The notes beneath the pieces were generated by a model. It was not told the origin of the DNA. It searched no databases and saw nothing but the letters and a program-made list of their open reading frames with translations. DNA of 64,000 nucleotides, taken from Burkholderiales bacterium PBB2. GTDB lineage: Bacteria; Pseudomonadota; Gammaproteobacteria; Burkholderiales; Burkholderiaceae_C. Location of the stretch: the NCBI GenBank assembly GCA_002255955.1, contig NKIM01000029.1, positions 1 to 64,000 on the forward strand, read 5' to 3'. The stretch's first letter is position 1; the number at the start of each line of letters is the position of its first letter. Shown one piece after another: positions 35,205-45,867 of this stretch. Position numbers and translations under genes: made by a program.

Positions 35205-37208
35205 TCAGTCCTTGGGGTTGAGAAGCCAGGCGGCCACGCCGCCGGCCGGCAGCAGTCGCTCGCCCAGCAGCAGCTTGTGGCCCTCTGGCACTGGTACCTC
35301 GGCCGAGGCAGGGCCGTGGTTGATGGCGAACTGCCAGCGGCCGCGCCGCCGCAGGCGCAGACCTTCAGGGAGGGGCTGCGGGGCCACGGTCAGGCCGGCC
35401 TGTCGAGCGGCCTCGGCCAGCCAGTCGATCAGCAGGGCCTCGTTGACCAAGCCGGCATGGCTGTGCCAATGGCCGTGGCTCAGCCATGCCGGCCAGCCGT
35501 CTTCATAGCGTGCATGGACAGCCACGCCGGCCTTCGGCTCGATCAGGTCGCGCCATTGCTCGCCCTGGCCGCCGTCGACGGCATAGTGGCGCCCGGGCCG
35601 CATGGACTCGACCGCCCGCACCAGCATGGGCAGCCACGGCCTCAAGGGGCCTGGCGGGAGCGGCTGGGTGATGCTGAGCTCGGCCGTCTTGCTGCCGCAT
35701 CGCGGCCCCGCGACGACCACCGCGGTCAGGCTTGCCAACTGCTGCTGCAGCACTTCGGGCACGTGCAGCAGGCTCGGAAGCAGTACCAGGGCGTAGGCAC
35801 TGAGATCTTGTTGCGGCCCGACGATGTCGACGTCCAATCCGAGGCGGCGCGTGGCGCTGTAGTAGCGCAGCAGCACCCCGAAGCCGGCCATATCGGCCCC
35901 CTGCGGCTGGATCTGTGCCATCCACAGCGAAGGGTAGTCCAGCACCAGCGCCACGCGGGCTGCTTGGGTGTGCAGCGCCTCTTCGCCTTCTTCTCTGAGC
36001 AGAAGATCGATCTCTGACTTGACTTGAGCGGCTTCCTCGGCGCCGACATCCGGCATGCCATCGGGCCGGTTCAGTCCGGAGTGCATCTGCTCCTGGCCGA
36101 AGGGCAGCTGGCGCCAGCGGAAATAGGACACCAGCTCGGCGCCATGGGCGAATGCCTCCCAAGTCCAGGCACGCACCATGCCCGGAAGCGGCAGGGCGTT
36201 CCAGTCGGCCCAGTTGACCGGGCCGGCCTGTTGCTCCATCACCCACAGCCGGCCGTGGCCGACGCCGCGGTAGAGGTCGTGCTGGAAGGCGCTGATGTCC
36301 GGATGCCCGCTTCGAGCCCACTGCAGCCGCGCTGACTCGGGCAGGAAGCGGGCGGCCGTGTCCAAAAAGCCCAAGGGATAGTTGTCCCACGCCGCGATGC
36401 TCAAGTCCTGAGCCATGGCGTGGTGATCGAAGTCGGCGAACAAGCCCATGAAGTTGTGCAGCACCGGCCGGCCCGGCGCATGCTCGCGCAAGATCTCGAC
36501 CTGCAGGCGGTTGAAGCGCAGCACTTCGTCCGAGGCGAAGCGACGGAAGTCGAGTGCGTGCGCCGGCAGCGGGCTGGTGGGTTGCCCCACCGGGAATCCG
36601 ATCTGTTCGAAATCGCTGTACTGCAAGCCCCAGAAGGCCGTGCCCCAGGCCTCGTTCAGTGTGTTGATGTCGCCTTGGTAGCGGGCAGTCAGCCATTTCC
36701 TGAAGCTGCTCAGCGCCGCCGGGCTGTAGGAGAGGGTGGTGTCATGGCAGCCGTATTCGTTGTCGGTTTGCCAGGCGATGACGGCGGGGTGGTGGCCATA
36801 ACGCTGCGCCATGGCGGTGACGATGCGGCGCGACGCCTCATGCATCGCCGGGCTGGAGAAGCAGTAATGCCGGCGCGCGCCGAAGGGCTTGACACGACCC
36901 TCAGCATCCATCGGCAGGATGTCAGGATGGGCTTCGATCAGCCACTGGGGCGGCGCGGCGGTCGGCGTGCCCAGCACGACTTGCAGGCCTTCCGCGGCCA
37001 GCACATCGATGGCCTCGTCCAGCCATGACCAATCAAAGTGACCGGGCGCGGTCTCCATGCGGGACCAGGCAAATTCGGCGATGCGCACTGTGCTGAGCCC
37101 CAGTGCTCGCATGGCTTTGGCGTCGGCGGGCCAGCGCTCGCGCGGCCATTGCTCCGGGTAGTAGCAAACACCGAGTTGGAGTGCATGCCTGGATTTGGAA
37201 GGGTTCAC
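35205..37208 (-). CDS. GH42 beta-galactosidase
   Basis: A 667-residue cytoplasmic enzyme without a signal peptide. The N-terminal barrel shows [22 protein letters not shown]. The acid/base is E151 in TDNEYG and the nucleophile E325 in [12 protein letters not shown] trimerisation/beta-galactosidase middle domain (about 390-590) and a small C-terminal beta-domain follow. GH42 enzymes typically split beta-1,4-galacto-oligosaccharides from galactan. It starts at GTG 37208, only 12 bases from a LacI-type operator, and leads the operon GH42-galE-galT-galK-lacI. Confidence 0.95.
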   Translation of the reverse strand: MNPSKSRHALQLGVCYYPEQWPRERWPADAKAMRALGLSTVRIAEFAWSRMETAPGHFDWSWLDEAIDVLAAEGLQVVLGTPTAAPPQWLIEAHPDILPMDAEGRVKPFGARRHYCFSSPAMHEASRRIVTAMAQRYGHHPAVIAWQTDNEYGCHDTTLSYSPAALSSFRKWLTARYQGDINTLNEAWGTAFWGLQYSDFEQIGFPVGQPTSPLPAHALDFRRFASDEVLRFNRLQVEILREHAPGRPVLHNFMGLFADFDHHAMAQDLSIAAWDNYPLGFLDTAARFLPESARLQWARSGHPDISAFQHDLYRGVGHGRLWVMEQQAGPVNWADWNALPLPGMVRAWTWEAFAHGAELVSYFRWRQLPFGQEQMHSGLNRPDGMPDVGAEEAAQVKSEIDLLLREEGEEALHTQAARVALVLDYPSLWMAQIQPQGADMAGFGVLLRYYSATRRLGLDVDIVGPQQDLSAYALVLLPSLLHVPEVLQQQLASLTAVVVAGPRCGSKTAELSITQPLPPGPLRPWLPMLVRAVESMRPGRHYAVDGGQGEQWRDLIEPKAGVAVHARYEDGWPAWLSHGHWHSHAGLVNEALLIDWLAEAARQAGLTVAPQPLPEGLRLRRRGRWQFAINHGPASAEVPVPEGHKLLLGERLLPAGGVAAWLLNPKD

Positions 37209-37219
37209 GTGCTGGTTTG

Positions 37220-37235
37220 GGTTAAGCGATTAATC
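37220..37235. promoter_or_regulatory. LacI-type operator of the GH42-gal operon
   Basis: GGTTAAGCGATTAATC: half-sites GGTTAA and TTAATC around a central CG. Its reverse complement shares CGCTTAACC with the sites at 37438 and 49893. Confidence 0.75.
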
Positions 37236-37437
37236 TTATTGGATCAACTGGGCGCCTTGCTGTCAATCGGTGCTGTTGCTTGCTGGGGTGGGTGAGGTTT
37301 TCGCTGCACATACAATGCGGAGGCGCGCCATATCTGGGCGAATGTGACTCAATCCAGCCCAGTCAGTTCACCGTTTTGGTGCCAATTCCGGGCTTACCCG
37401 TATTGCTGCTTTGGTGCATCTTGGGTCTACTTTGTTG

Positions 37438-37453
37438 AATTAAACGCTTAACC
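37438..37453. promoter_or_regulatory. LacI-type operator of the GH35-transport operon
   Basis: AATTAAACGCTTAACC, with TTAA-A-CG-C-TTAA symmetry, 20 bases before the proposed GH35 start. Fourteen of 16 bases match the site at 49893. Confidence 0.75.
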
Positions 37454-37472
37454 CGCTTTGCGGCGTATCCCT

Positions 37473-39913
37473 GTGAGTGAGACAACATCCCTGGTGCATG
37501 TGAATGTGCCGCCTGCGGCCCCCGTGCCAGAAACTGGCTTCCTGAATCTGGGGCATTTCCCGCATCCGCAGCGCGAGCTCACGGTGAACAGCCGCTACCT
37601 GCAGCTGGACGGCAAGCCTTGGATGCCGGTGATGGGCGAGTTCCACTACAGCCGGACGCCCGCTTCCGAGTGGGCGGCGGAGTTGGCCAAGCTGCGCGCC
37701 GGCGGCGTGAATGTGGTGGCCAGCTACGTCATCTGGAATCACCATGAGCCGCGCCGCGGTGTGTGGCGCTGGGACGGTCAGCGTGATCTGGCGCGATTTG
37801 TTGCGCTGGCGGCCGAGGCGGGCCTCTTGGTCTATCTGCGACCCGGTCCCTGGGTGCATGCCGAGGTGCGTCTCGGCGGCTTCCCGGATTGGCTACCGGA
37901 CACCGGCCCCTTGCGTTGCAACGACGCGGTCTACCTGGGGCATGTGCAACGTCTTTTCGATCAGATCGCGGCGCAGATCAAGGGCCAGCTGTGGTGCGAC
38001 GGTGGGCCGGTGATCGGCCTGCAACTTGAGAACGAGTACGGCGCGACCGGCCCCGGTTGCGGCGCTGAACACATCAGCGAGTTGAAGCGCCTGGCGCTGC
38101 AGGCGGGCATGACGGTGCCGATCTACACGGTCACCGGCTGGCCCACGCTGGACATCCCGCCGCGCGAAGTGCTGCCGGTGTCGGGTGCCTACGCCGACGG
38201 CTTCTGGCAAGGTTCGCGCGATGCGCTGCCCCCCTCGGGCGTTTTCCTTTTCAACACGCGCCGTGTGATCGGCGAGATGGGCAATGTCGATGGAACGCCC
38301 GCGGCCGGTTTGATCGACACCACCCACTATCCCTTCTGCCTGGCCGAGGCCGGGGGTGGCATGCATCAGAGCTACCACCGCCGACCGGTGGTCACGGCAG
38401 AGGATGTCTATGCGACAGCCCTGGTGCAAATTGGGTCGGGCGCGAATCTCTATGGCTACTACATGTATCACGGCGGCACCAATCCGGTCTGCGAGACCGG
38501 GCCACTGAACGAGACCCAGGCCACAGGCTATCCGAACGATGTGCCGCAGTGGGGCTATGACTTCCATGCGCCTCTGGGGCAGTACGGCCAGGTGCGCCCG
38601 TCCTGGGGGCGGCTGCGCTGTCTGCATCAATTCATGCAGGCCTTTGGCAGCGAGCTGGCTCCGCTGGAAGCAGTGCTGCCGGCGCAGGGGCCCCTGGACC
38701 CTGCGGACCGCGAACTGCCGCGCGTCGCCGTGCGCGCAGCCGGCCGAAGTGCCGATGAACTGCAAGGCTTCGTCTTCTTCAACCACCATGTGCGCCACCA
38801 CCCGCTGCCGCTGTTGACGGGCCAGCGGGTCCGGCTGCAAGGCGAGGACGGCGATGCCCTGCAGCTGCCGCTCCGCCACGGCCTGAATCTAAAACCTGGC
38901 ATGGCTTTCATCTGGCCTGTGGGCCAGCGCTTTGGCGCGGCTCGGCTGCGCCAGGCGACCGTGCAGCCGCTGACGCGCTGGACCGAGGCGGACGGCAGCG
39001 TGGTGTGGGTGGGCTTTCGGATCGATGGCGTGGCGCCCGAGCTGATGTTCGACGCCGCGGGTCTGACCGCCGTTGAACTCGTCGGCGGGAAGGTCGAACG
39101 GCTGGCCGACGGCGCTTGGTTCGTGAAACCCAAGGACGAAGCCGAGGGCCCTGAGCTGATCACGCTGCGCGACGCGGAGGGCCGGCAACACCGGCTGTTG
39201 CTGCTGTCTCAAGCCGCTGCGGCCCAGGCTGTGCGTGTGAATCTGGGCGGCCGCCAACGCCTGCTGTGGGCCAGTCATGCAGCAAGCTGGGCGGAGCCCG
39301 AGGGCCGCGTCACGCTGCACCGTCTTGCCCATGAAGCCGCCTGGCTGCGGGTGTTCCCTGGCGAGGGGCTGGGCGGTGAGCGCATCACCTTGGCCGTCGA
39401 GTGGGCCAGCTGGCAGTGGCCTGCCGCTGCCGCTGCGCAGTGGGAGCTTCAGCCCGATCTGTTGACAACGGCAGGTGCGCCGCCCGCGCTGCGCTGGGGC
39501 CCGCACATCAGCTGGCGCGAAGGGCCAACGCCCCTGGTGCCTTGCGAAGCTGCGCAGGCCGCGGCGGCGCGTTGGGCTTTGCGTATGCCCGAGCTGAGCG
39601 CTCAGGATGTTTCGCGCGTCTGGTTGACCCTGGATCTGGTGGGCGACGTCGCCCGCCTCTGGGCCGACGGCGAAGTGGTCGATGATCGCTTCTGCGATGG
39701 CAGCCTGTGGCAGATCGGTGTGGACCGCTGGCACAGCGAAGCGGGCTGGGCGAGCTTGGAACTGAGCGTGTTGCCTCTGCCCGAAGGTCCTGACGAGCTG
39801 CCGGTGTTCATGGAGGCGAGCGCGCGAGCCGCGGGACATGGCGCCCAGCTGCGTCGGGCCACGGTGAGCCTGGAGCGGCGCGAGACTGTGGCCGTGCTGG
39901 CCACGCGGAGTTG

Positions 39914-39914
<1 letters not shown>
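37473..39914 (+). CDS. GH35 beta-galactosidase
   Basis: An 813-residue enzyme. The GH35 barrel starts with LTVNSRYLQLDGKPWMPVMGEFHYSR. The acid/base is E188 in LENEYGA and the nucleophile is probably E292 in FCLAEAGGG. MYHGGTNP and GYDFHAPLGQYGQ follow, then about 400 residues of beta-sandwich domains. There is no signal peptide, so it acts in the cytoplasm. The start is uncertain: GTG 37473 is preferred over TTG 37458, which lies too near the operator; no strong ribosome site is visible for either. It leads the operon GH35-MalK-MalE-MalF-MalG-galM. Confidence 0.93.
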
Positions 39915-41070
<1,156 letters not shown>

Positions 41071-41077
<7 letters not shown>

Positions 41078-42306
41078 ACCCTGTTTCTAGGCGGCAGTTG
41101 CTTGCCGGTGCAGGCGCTGCTGCATTGACGAGGCCGTCCCACGCCAGCCTGCTGGCCAGCCATGAACCGCTGCGTGTGTGGATCAATGGTGACAAGGGCT
41201 ATGAGGGCATTGCACAGATTGGCGAGCAGTTCACCCGCGACACCGGCGTCGCCCTGCGCGTCGAGCATCCGGAGAACGGGGTGTCGAAATTTGAGCAGGC
41301 CGCGGCCGCAGGCAAGGGGCCGGATGTCTGGATTTGGCCGCACGACCGGGCCGGGGGCTGGGCCGCGTCCGGCCTGATCCGCCCGCTTGCGCCTTCGCGC
41401 CGGCTGCGTGAAGGCATCGCGCCCTTGGCGTGGTCGCCCTGGCAGATGGGCGGGCGCACCTGGGGCTATCCGATTGCGTTGGAGTCCGTCGCCTTGATCT
41501 GCAATCTCGACCTGGTGCCGCGGCCACCGCGAAGCTGGGACGAAGTCTTTGACTTGGACCGCAAGCTGCGCCCTCAGGGCCGCCGCGCCATCATGTGGCC
41601 TTACAACGAGTTCTATTACACCTATGCCCTGATGTCGGCCGGTGGCGGCTATGCCTTCGCCCGCCGACCGGATGGTAGCTGGGATGCCCAAACCAATGGC
41701 ATCGATTCGCCCGGCACCCGCCAAGGCATGGCCTTGCTGAAGCGGCTGGTGGACGAAGGCCTGGTGCCGCGTACCGCAACCTATGCCGAGAGCGAAGCGG
41801 CCGTCAACGAAGGCCGTGTGGCCATGACCATCAACGGCCCTTGGGGCTGGAACAACCTGAAGAAAAGCGGCTTGCGCGTGGCGGCGGCGCCGCTGCCTTC
41901 TTTGCAGGGCCGGCCCGGTCGGCCGATGGTGGGCGTGCTGGGTGCCATGGTCTGCGCGGCCAGCCGTCAGCCCTTGCTGGCGACCGAGTTCATTGAACGT
42001 TATTTGCTCAGCCTTCCCGGCCTGCGCGCGATGCAGGCGCATGTGCCGCTGGGCGTGCCAGCCAATCTGGAGCTCTTGGCAGAGCTGCGCCAAGCCGACC
42101 CCTTGGTGGCCGGTACCGATGCGGCCGCCCAACTGGGCGAGCCCATGCCCAACATCCCCGAGATGGCCCGGTTCTGGACGGCCATGAACGCCGCCGTCCA
42201 AGGCATCACCCAGGGGCGGGAAGGTGTGAACGAGGGCCTCGCCCGTGCAGCCCGCCGGGTGGCCGGTCAGGCCGGTGCGGCAGCTTCTGTGAAGGGAGTG
42301 GCCTGA
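41071..42306 (+). CDS. Maltose/galacto-oligosaccharide-binding protein, MalE type
   Basis: A 411-residue solute-binding protein. The N-terminus SRRQLLAGAGAAAL has a twin-arginine-like pair, so Tat export is possible. The MalE-like core includes LRVWINGDKGYEGIAQIGEQF, GPDVWIWPHDRAGGWAASGL, WPYNEFYYTYALMSAGGGYAF, MTINGPWGWNNLKKSG and NIPEMARFWTAMNAAVQ. Although the fold is that of maltose-binding proteins, the operon points to galactan fragments, as with GanS of Bacillus. It overlaps its neighbours on both sides. Confidence 0.93.
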
Positions 42307-43829
42307 TGCGTGGCTTGAGCTGGGCCCTGAATGGGCTGAATCTGGCGGCGGTGCTGGGCCTGCTGGCCTTGTGCCAGCAGTTGCTGCGCGGCCGCGAAGT
42401 GTTGGGGGCGATGGCTGTGCTTGGCGTGGCCGGTCTTTTGCTGCTGCTGCAGTTTTCGCGGCGCCTGCAGGCGTGGCGTTATGTCATGCCGGGGCTGCTG
42501 GCGGTGCTGATCTTCATTGTCCTGCCCATGGCCTTCACCCTGGGCATCGGCTTCACCAACTACAGCTCGGCCCATTTGCTGTCTTTCGATCGAGCCACCG
42601 CGGTGCTGCTGCAACGAAGCGACAGCGAAGGCCTGGGCATGGACTTGGCGGTCTACCGGCTGGGCGCCGATGGCGCCGAAGCGCGCTATCAGGTGCAGCT
42701 GCTCGCGGATGACGGGCAGGCCTGGCACAGCGAGGCCTTCGCGCTGCCTCTTGCCGGCGAGGGGGTGGGTTTGCAGGCGGGCGAAACCCCGCCTGCCGGT
42801 GAGTTGCTGAGCTCGCGCAGCTTGGTGGGCTTGCTCCCGCAGCTGCAGGCCTTGGTGCTTCGAAGCCCGGAGGGTCGGACCTGGCGTGTGTCCAGCCTGC
42901 ACCGGGTCAGCGATCAGAAGCCGCGCTACCAGGCCTTGGATGCCGATAGGCTGCAGGATTTGCGCGATGGCAGCCTGGTGCTGGCGGACCACGAGGCCGG
43001 CGTTTGGCGCGACGCACGCGGCCAAGCGCTGGAGCCGGGCTTCAGAACCGGCGTGGGCTGGGCCAACTACCAGCGCATCTTCGGCGACCGCAGTTTTCTG
43101 GAGCCCTTCGGCCGCGTCTTTGCCTGGACGGTCAGCTTTGCCACGCTGAACACGCTGCTGACTTTTGGCCTGGGCCTGTTCTTCGCCGTGGCCCTGAGTT
43201 GGCCGGCGCTCAAGGGCCGCTCGGCGTACCGGATCGCCTTGTTCTTGCCCTATGCCGTGCCGGCCTTCATCTCGATCCCGATCTTCCGTGGCCTGTTCAA
43301 CGAGAACCTGGGTGAGATCAACCTGGTGCTGGATTTCTTCTTCGGCGTGCGGCCCGGCTGGTTCAGCGATGCAACCCTGGCCCGGGCCATGGTCCTGACG
43401 GTCAACACCTGGCTGGGCTACCCCTACATGATGATCCTGGCCATGGGCCTCTTGAAGGCGATCCCGGAAGACCTCTACGAGGCCTCGGCCTTGGCAGGCG
43501 CCGGGCCTCTGACGAACTTGTTTCGCATCACTTTGCCCTTGCTGGCCAAGCCGATGGCGCCGCTGCTGGTGGCGTCCTTCGCGGCCAACTTCAACAACCT
43601 GACCTTGATCGCATTGCTGACCGAGGGCGCGCCGGACTACCTCGACACCGAGGTGCCTGTGGGTGCCACCGATCTGCTGGCGTCCTACACCTACCGCATC
43701 GCCTTCAATGACGGTGGGCAGAACTACGCGCTCGCCTGCGCGATTTCCTCGATCGTGTTCTTGATCGTGGCCTTGCTGGCGTACATCAACTTGCGCTTCT
43801 TCGGCGGCGCGAAAGCGGCTCGGCACTGA
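42306..43829 (+). CDS. MalF-type ABC permease with large periplasmic loop
   Basis: A 507-residue permease, close to the length of E. coli MalF. Three N-terminal membrane segments come before a periplasmic domain of about 160 residues (from SFDRATAVLLQRSD to EPGFRTGVGWANY), the P2-like loop that caps the binding protein. Five more segments follow, with the EAA loop DLYEASALAGAGPLTNLFRITLP. This long form goes with MalE-type rather than short CUT1 systems. It overlaps the binding-protein stop by one base. Confidence 0.94.
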   Translation: MRGLSWALNGLNLAAVLGLLALCQQLLRGREVLGAMAVLGVAGLLLLLQFSRRLQAWRYVMPGLLAVLIFIVLPMAFTLGIGFTNYSSAHLLSFDRATAVLLQRSDSEGLGMDLAVYRLGADGAEARYQVQLLADDGQAWHSEAFALPLAGEGVGLQAGETPPAGELLSSRSLVGLLPQLQALVLRSPEGRTWRVSSLHRVSDQKPRYQALDADRLQDLRDGSLVLADHEAGVWRDARGQALEPGFRTGVGWANYQRIFGDRSFLEPFGRVFAWTVSFATLNTLLTFGLGLFFAVALSWPALKGRSAYRIALFLPYAVPAFISIPIFRGLFNENLGEINLVLDFFFGVRPGWFSDATLARAMVLTVNTWLGYPYMMILAMGLLKAIPEDLYEASALAGAGPLTNLFRITLPLLAKPMAPLLVASFAANFNNLTLIALLTEGAPDYLDTEVPVGATDLLASYTYRIAFNDGGQNYALACAISSIVFLIVALLAYINLRFFGGAKAARH

Positions 43830-43850
43830 GTCGGGCCCAGGGAGCAATTC

Positions 43851-44741
43851 ATGGCCATGGTGATGAACTCTTCGCAGCGCTGGCGTGTGCTGGCTCTGCA
43901 TGCCTTTCTGATTGCCTTTGTGGCGCTGAGCCTGCTGCCGCTCCTGATGATCGTGTCGATTTCGCTGCGACCCGGCAACTTCGCCGGCGGCAGCCTGATC
44001 CCCAAAGAAATCAGCTTCGAGCATTGGCGCCTGGCGCTGGGTCTCGCCGTGACCGATGCGCAGGGCAATCTGGTGCCGCCACCGTTCCCGGTGCTGCAAT
44101 GGATCCTCAACTCCACCAAGGTGGCGTTGATCAGCGCGACGGTGTGTCTGCTGCTCTCCATCACCAGCGCCTATGCCTTCGCGCGGCTGCGTTTTGCGGG
44201 CCGGCAGAGCACGCTGACCGCGATGCTGCTGCTGCAGATGTTTCCCTCGGTGCTTGCCTTGGTGGCGATCTACGCCATCTTTGATCGGCTCGGCGACTGG
44301 ATTCCGTGGCTCGGCTTGAACAGCCACTGGAGCCTGGCCTTGGCCTACACCGGTGCTGTGGCCCAGCACATCTGGTTGGTGAAGGGCTATTTTGAAAGCA
44401 TTCCACCGGATCTGGAGGAAGCGGCCGCCGTCGATGGTGCGAGCCGCTGGCAGGCTTTTGTGATGGTGCTCTTGCCGCTGGCCAAGCCGGTGCTGGCGGT
44501 GGTCTTTGTGCTGGCCTTTCTCGGCGCCATGATCGAGTATCCGGTGGCCTCGGTGCTGCTTCACGATGAGCAACAACTGACCCTCGCCGTGGGCTCGCGC
44601 CTGTTCTTGTTCAATCAACGCTATCTCTGGGGTGACTTTGCGGCCACCGCCTTGCTCGCAGGCCTGCCCCTGACCCTGATGTTCCTGCTGATGCAGCGTT
44701 GGTTGGTGGCCGGACTGACCGCGGGTGGAGTGAAATCATGA
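43851..44741 (+). CDS. MalG-type ABC permease
   Basis: A 296-residue permease with six membrane segments, starting with [23 protein letters not shown]. The EAA loop is [24 protein letters not shown] and the C-terminal end GLTAGGVKS is typical. GGGAG precedes the ATG. It completes the second importer and overlaps galM by four bases. Confidence 0.94.
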   Translation: MAMVMNSSQRWRVLALHAFLIAFVALSLLPLLMIVSISLRPGNFAGGSLIPKEISFEHWRLALGLAVTDAQGNLVPPPFPVLQWILNSTKVALISATVCLLLSITSAYAFARLRFAGRQSTLTAMLLLQMFPSVLALVAIYAIFDRLGDWIPWLGLNSHWSLALAYTGAVAQHIWLVKGYFESIPPDLEEAAAVDGASRWQAFVMVLLPLAKPVLAVVFVLAFLGAMIEYPVASVLLHDEQQLTLAVGSRLFLFNQRYLWGDFAATALLAGLPLTLMFLLMQRWLVAGLTAGGVKS

Positions 44742-45742
44742 CGGACCGCTGGACCTTGAGGGACGCAGACGGCTTGCAGATTCAAGTCTTGCGCTACGGC
44801 GCGAGCTGGGTGAGCTGCCGCGTGCCGCTGGCGAATGAAGCGCCGCGCGAGGTGCTGCTCGGCTTTGATGACCTGGCGTCCCAGCGCCGCAACCGCGGCT
44901 ATGTCGGCGCGACCGTCGGTCGCTGGGCCAATCGCATTGCGGGCTTGGAGCTGCGGCGTGGCGAGCAGGCCTGGCCCTTGGCCAGTGAGCCAGGCTTGAA
45001 CCATCAGTTGCACGGTGGCCCGGGCGGATTCCATCAGCGCGACTGGACCTTGCTGGAGCACAGCGAGCACCAGCTGCGACTGGGGCTGCATTCGCCCGAT
45101 GGCGACCAAGGCTTCCCCGGTGCGCTGGATGTGGAGGTGAGCTACTCACTGCCGGGCCATGGCGTGGTGCAGATTGATTTTCATGCGCGCCTGCATGGCG
45201 CACAGGCCTGCCCGGTGGGCTTGACCAACCATGCCTACTTTCAGCTGGATGGGCGGGGACGAGGCGAGCAAACCGCAGGCGAGGGGGGCTTGCGCTGGCA
45301 GGATGTGCGCATTCAAACCTTGCAGCTGGGCGCGTCCCAGGCGCTGCCCTTGGATGGCTCTGGTTTGCCTGCTGGTGCTCCAGCGCCTGTGAGTGGCGGC
45401 GCCTTGGACTATCGCACTGCGCGGCTGATCGGGCAGCCACTCGATCAAGCCTTTGTGCTGGACGGTGGCGACTTGCCTGCGGCCAGGCTTCAGTCGGTCG
45501 ATGGCCGCGTCGCCTTGGATCTCTACACCAGCCTGCCCGCCCTGCAGGTCTACACCGGGCACTATCTGGCACCGTGCACCCAGGGCTGCCATCCCCAATG
45601 GCCCGACTTCAGTGCCGTGGCGCTGGAGCCCCAGTACCTGCCTGACAGTCCCCATCACCCCGAATGGCCGCAGTCCGATTGCTGGCTGGAGCCGGGGCAG
45701 GTGTGGGCACATCGCAATCGCTATCAGTTCCACGGCCGCTGA
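44738..45742 (+). CDS. galM: Aldose 1-epimerase (mutarotase)
   Basis: A 334-residue galactose mutarotase-fold protein. Substrate-binding Arg and His occur in [22 protein letters not shown] and [11 protein letters not shown], and the catalytic Glu is in [13 protein letters not shown]. It converts beta-galactose released by GH35/GH42 to the alpha form used by GalK. ATG 44738 overlaps the MalG stop. It is the last gene before a strong terminator. Confidence 0.95.
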   Translation: MTDRWTLRDADGLQIQVLRYGASWVSCRVPLANEAPREVLLGFDDLASQRRNRGYVGATVGRWANRIAGLELRRGEQAWPLASEPGLNHQLHGGPGGFHQRDWTLLEHSEHQLRLGLHSPDGDQGFPGALDVEVSYSLPGHGVVQIDFHARLHGAQACPVGLTNHAYFQLDGRGRGEQTAGEGGLRWQDVRIQTLQLGASQALPLDGSGLPAGAPAPVSGGALDYRTARLIGQPLDQAFVLDGGDLPAARLQSVDGRVALDLYTSLPALQVYTGHYLAPCTQGCHPQWPDFSAVALEPQYLPDSPHHPEWPQSDCWLEPGQVWAHRNRYQFHGR

Positions 45743-45788
45743 ACGGTTTGCCGGGGCCGGTCCTTCGGCAAGCGGGCGGTGCGGCAAC

Positions 45789-45819
45789 AAAAAGGGCGTC
45801 CCTAGGGACGCCCTTTTTT
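45789..45819. terminator. Bidirectional terminator between galM and the TonB receptor
   Basis: The 20-base perfect palindrome at 45794-45813 (arms GGGCGTCCC/GGGACGCCC with TA centre) has five A before and six T after it. It serves both converging operons. Confidence 0.92.
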
Positions 45820-45867
45820 CATGCGCGGGGGATCGCTGCCCCCCCCGCCAGACACTGACTCAGGCGC

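Noticed and set aside
42267-44618. 783-codon minus-strand ORF opposite the MalFG genes
   Set aside because: Typical antisense shadow of membrane-protein genes (Gln/His/Arg-rich); no motif.
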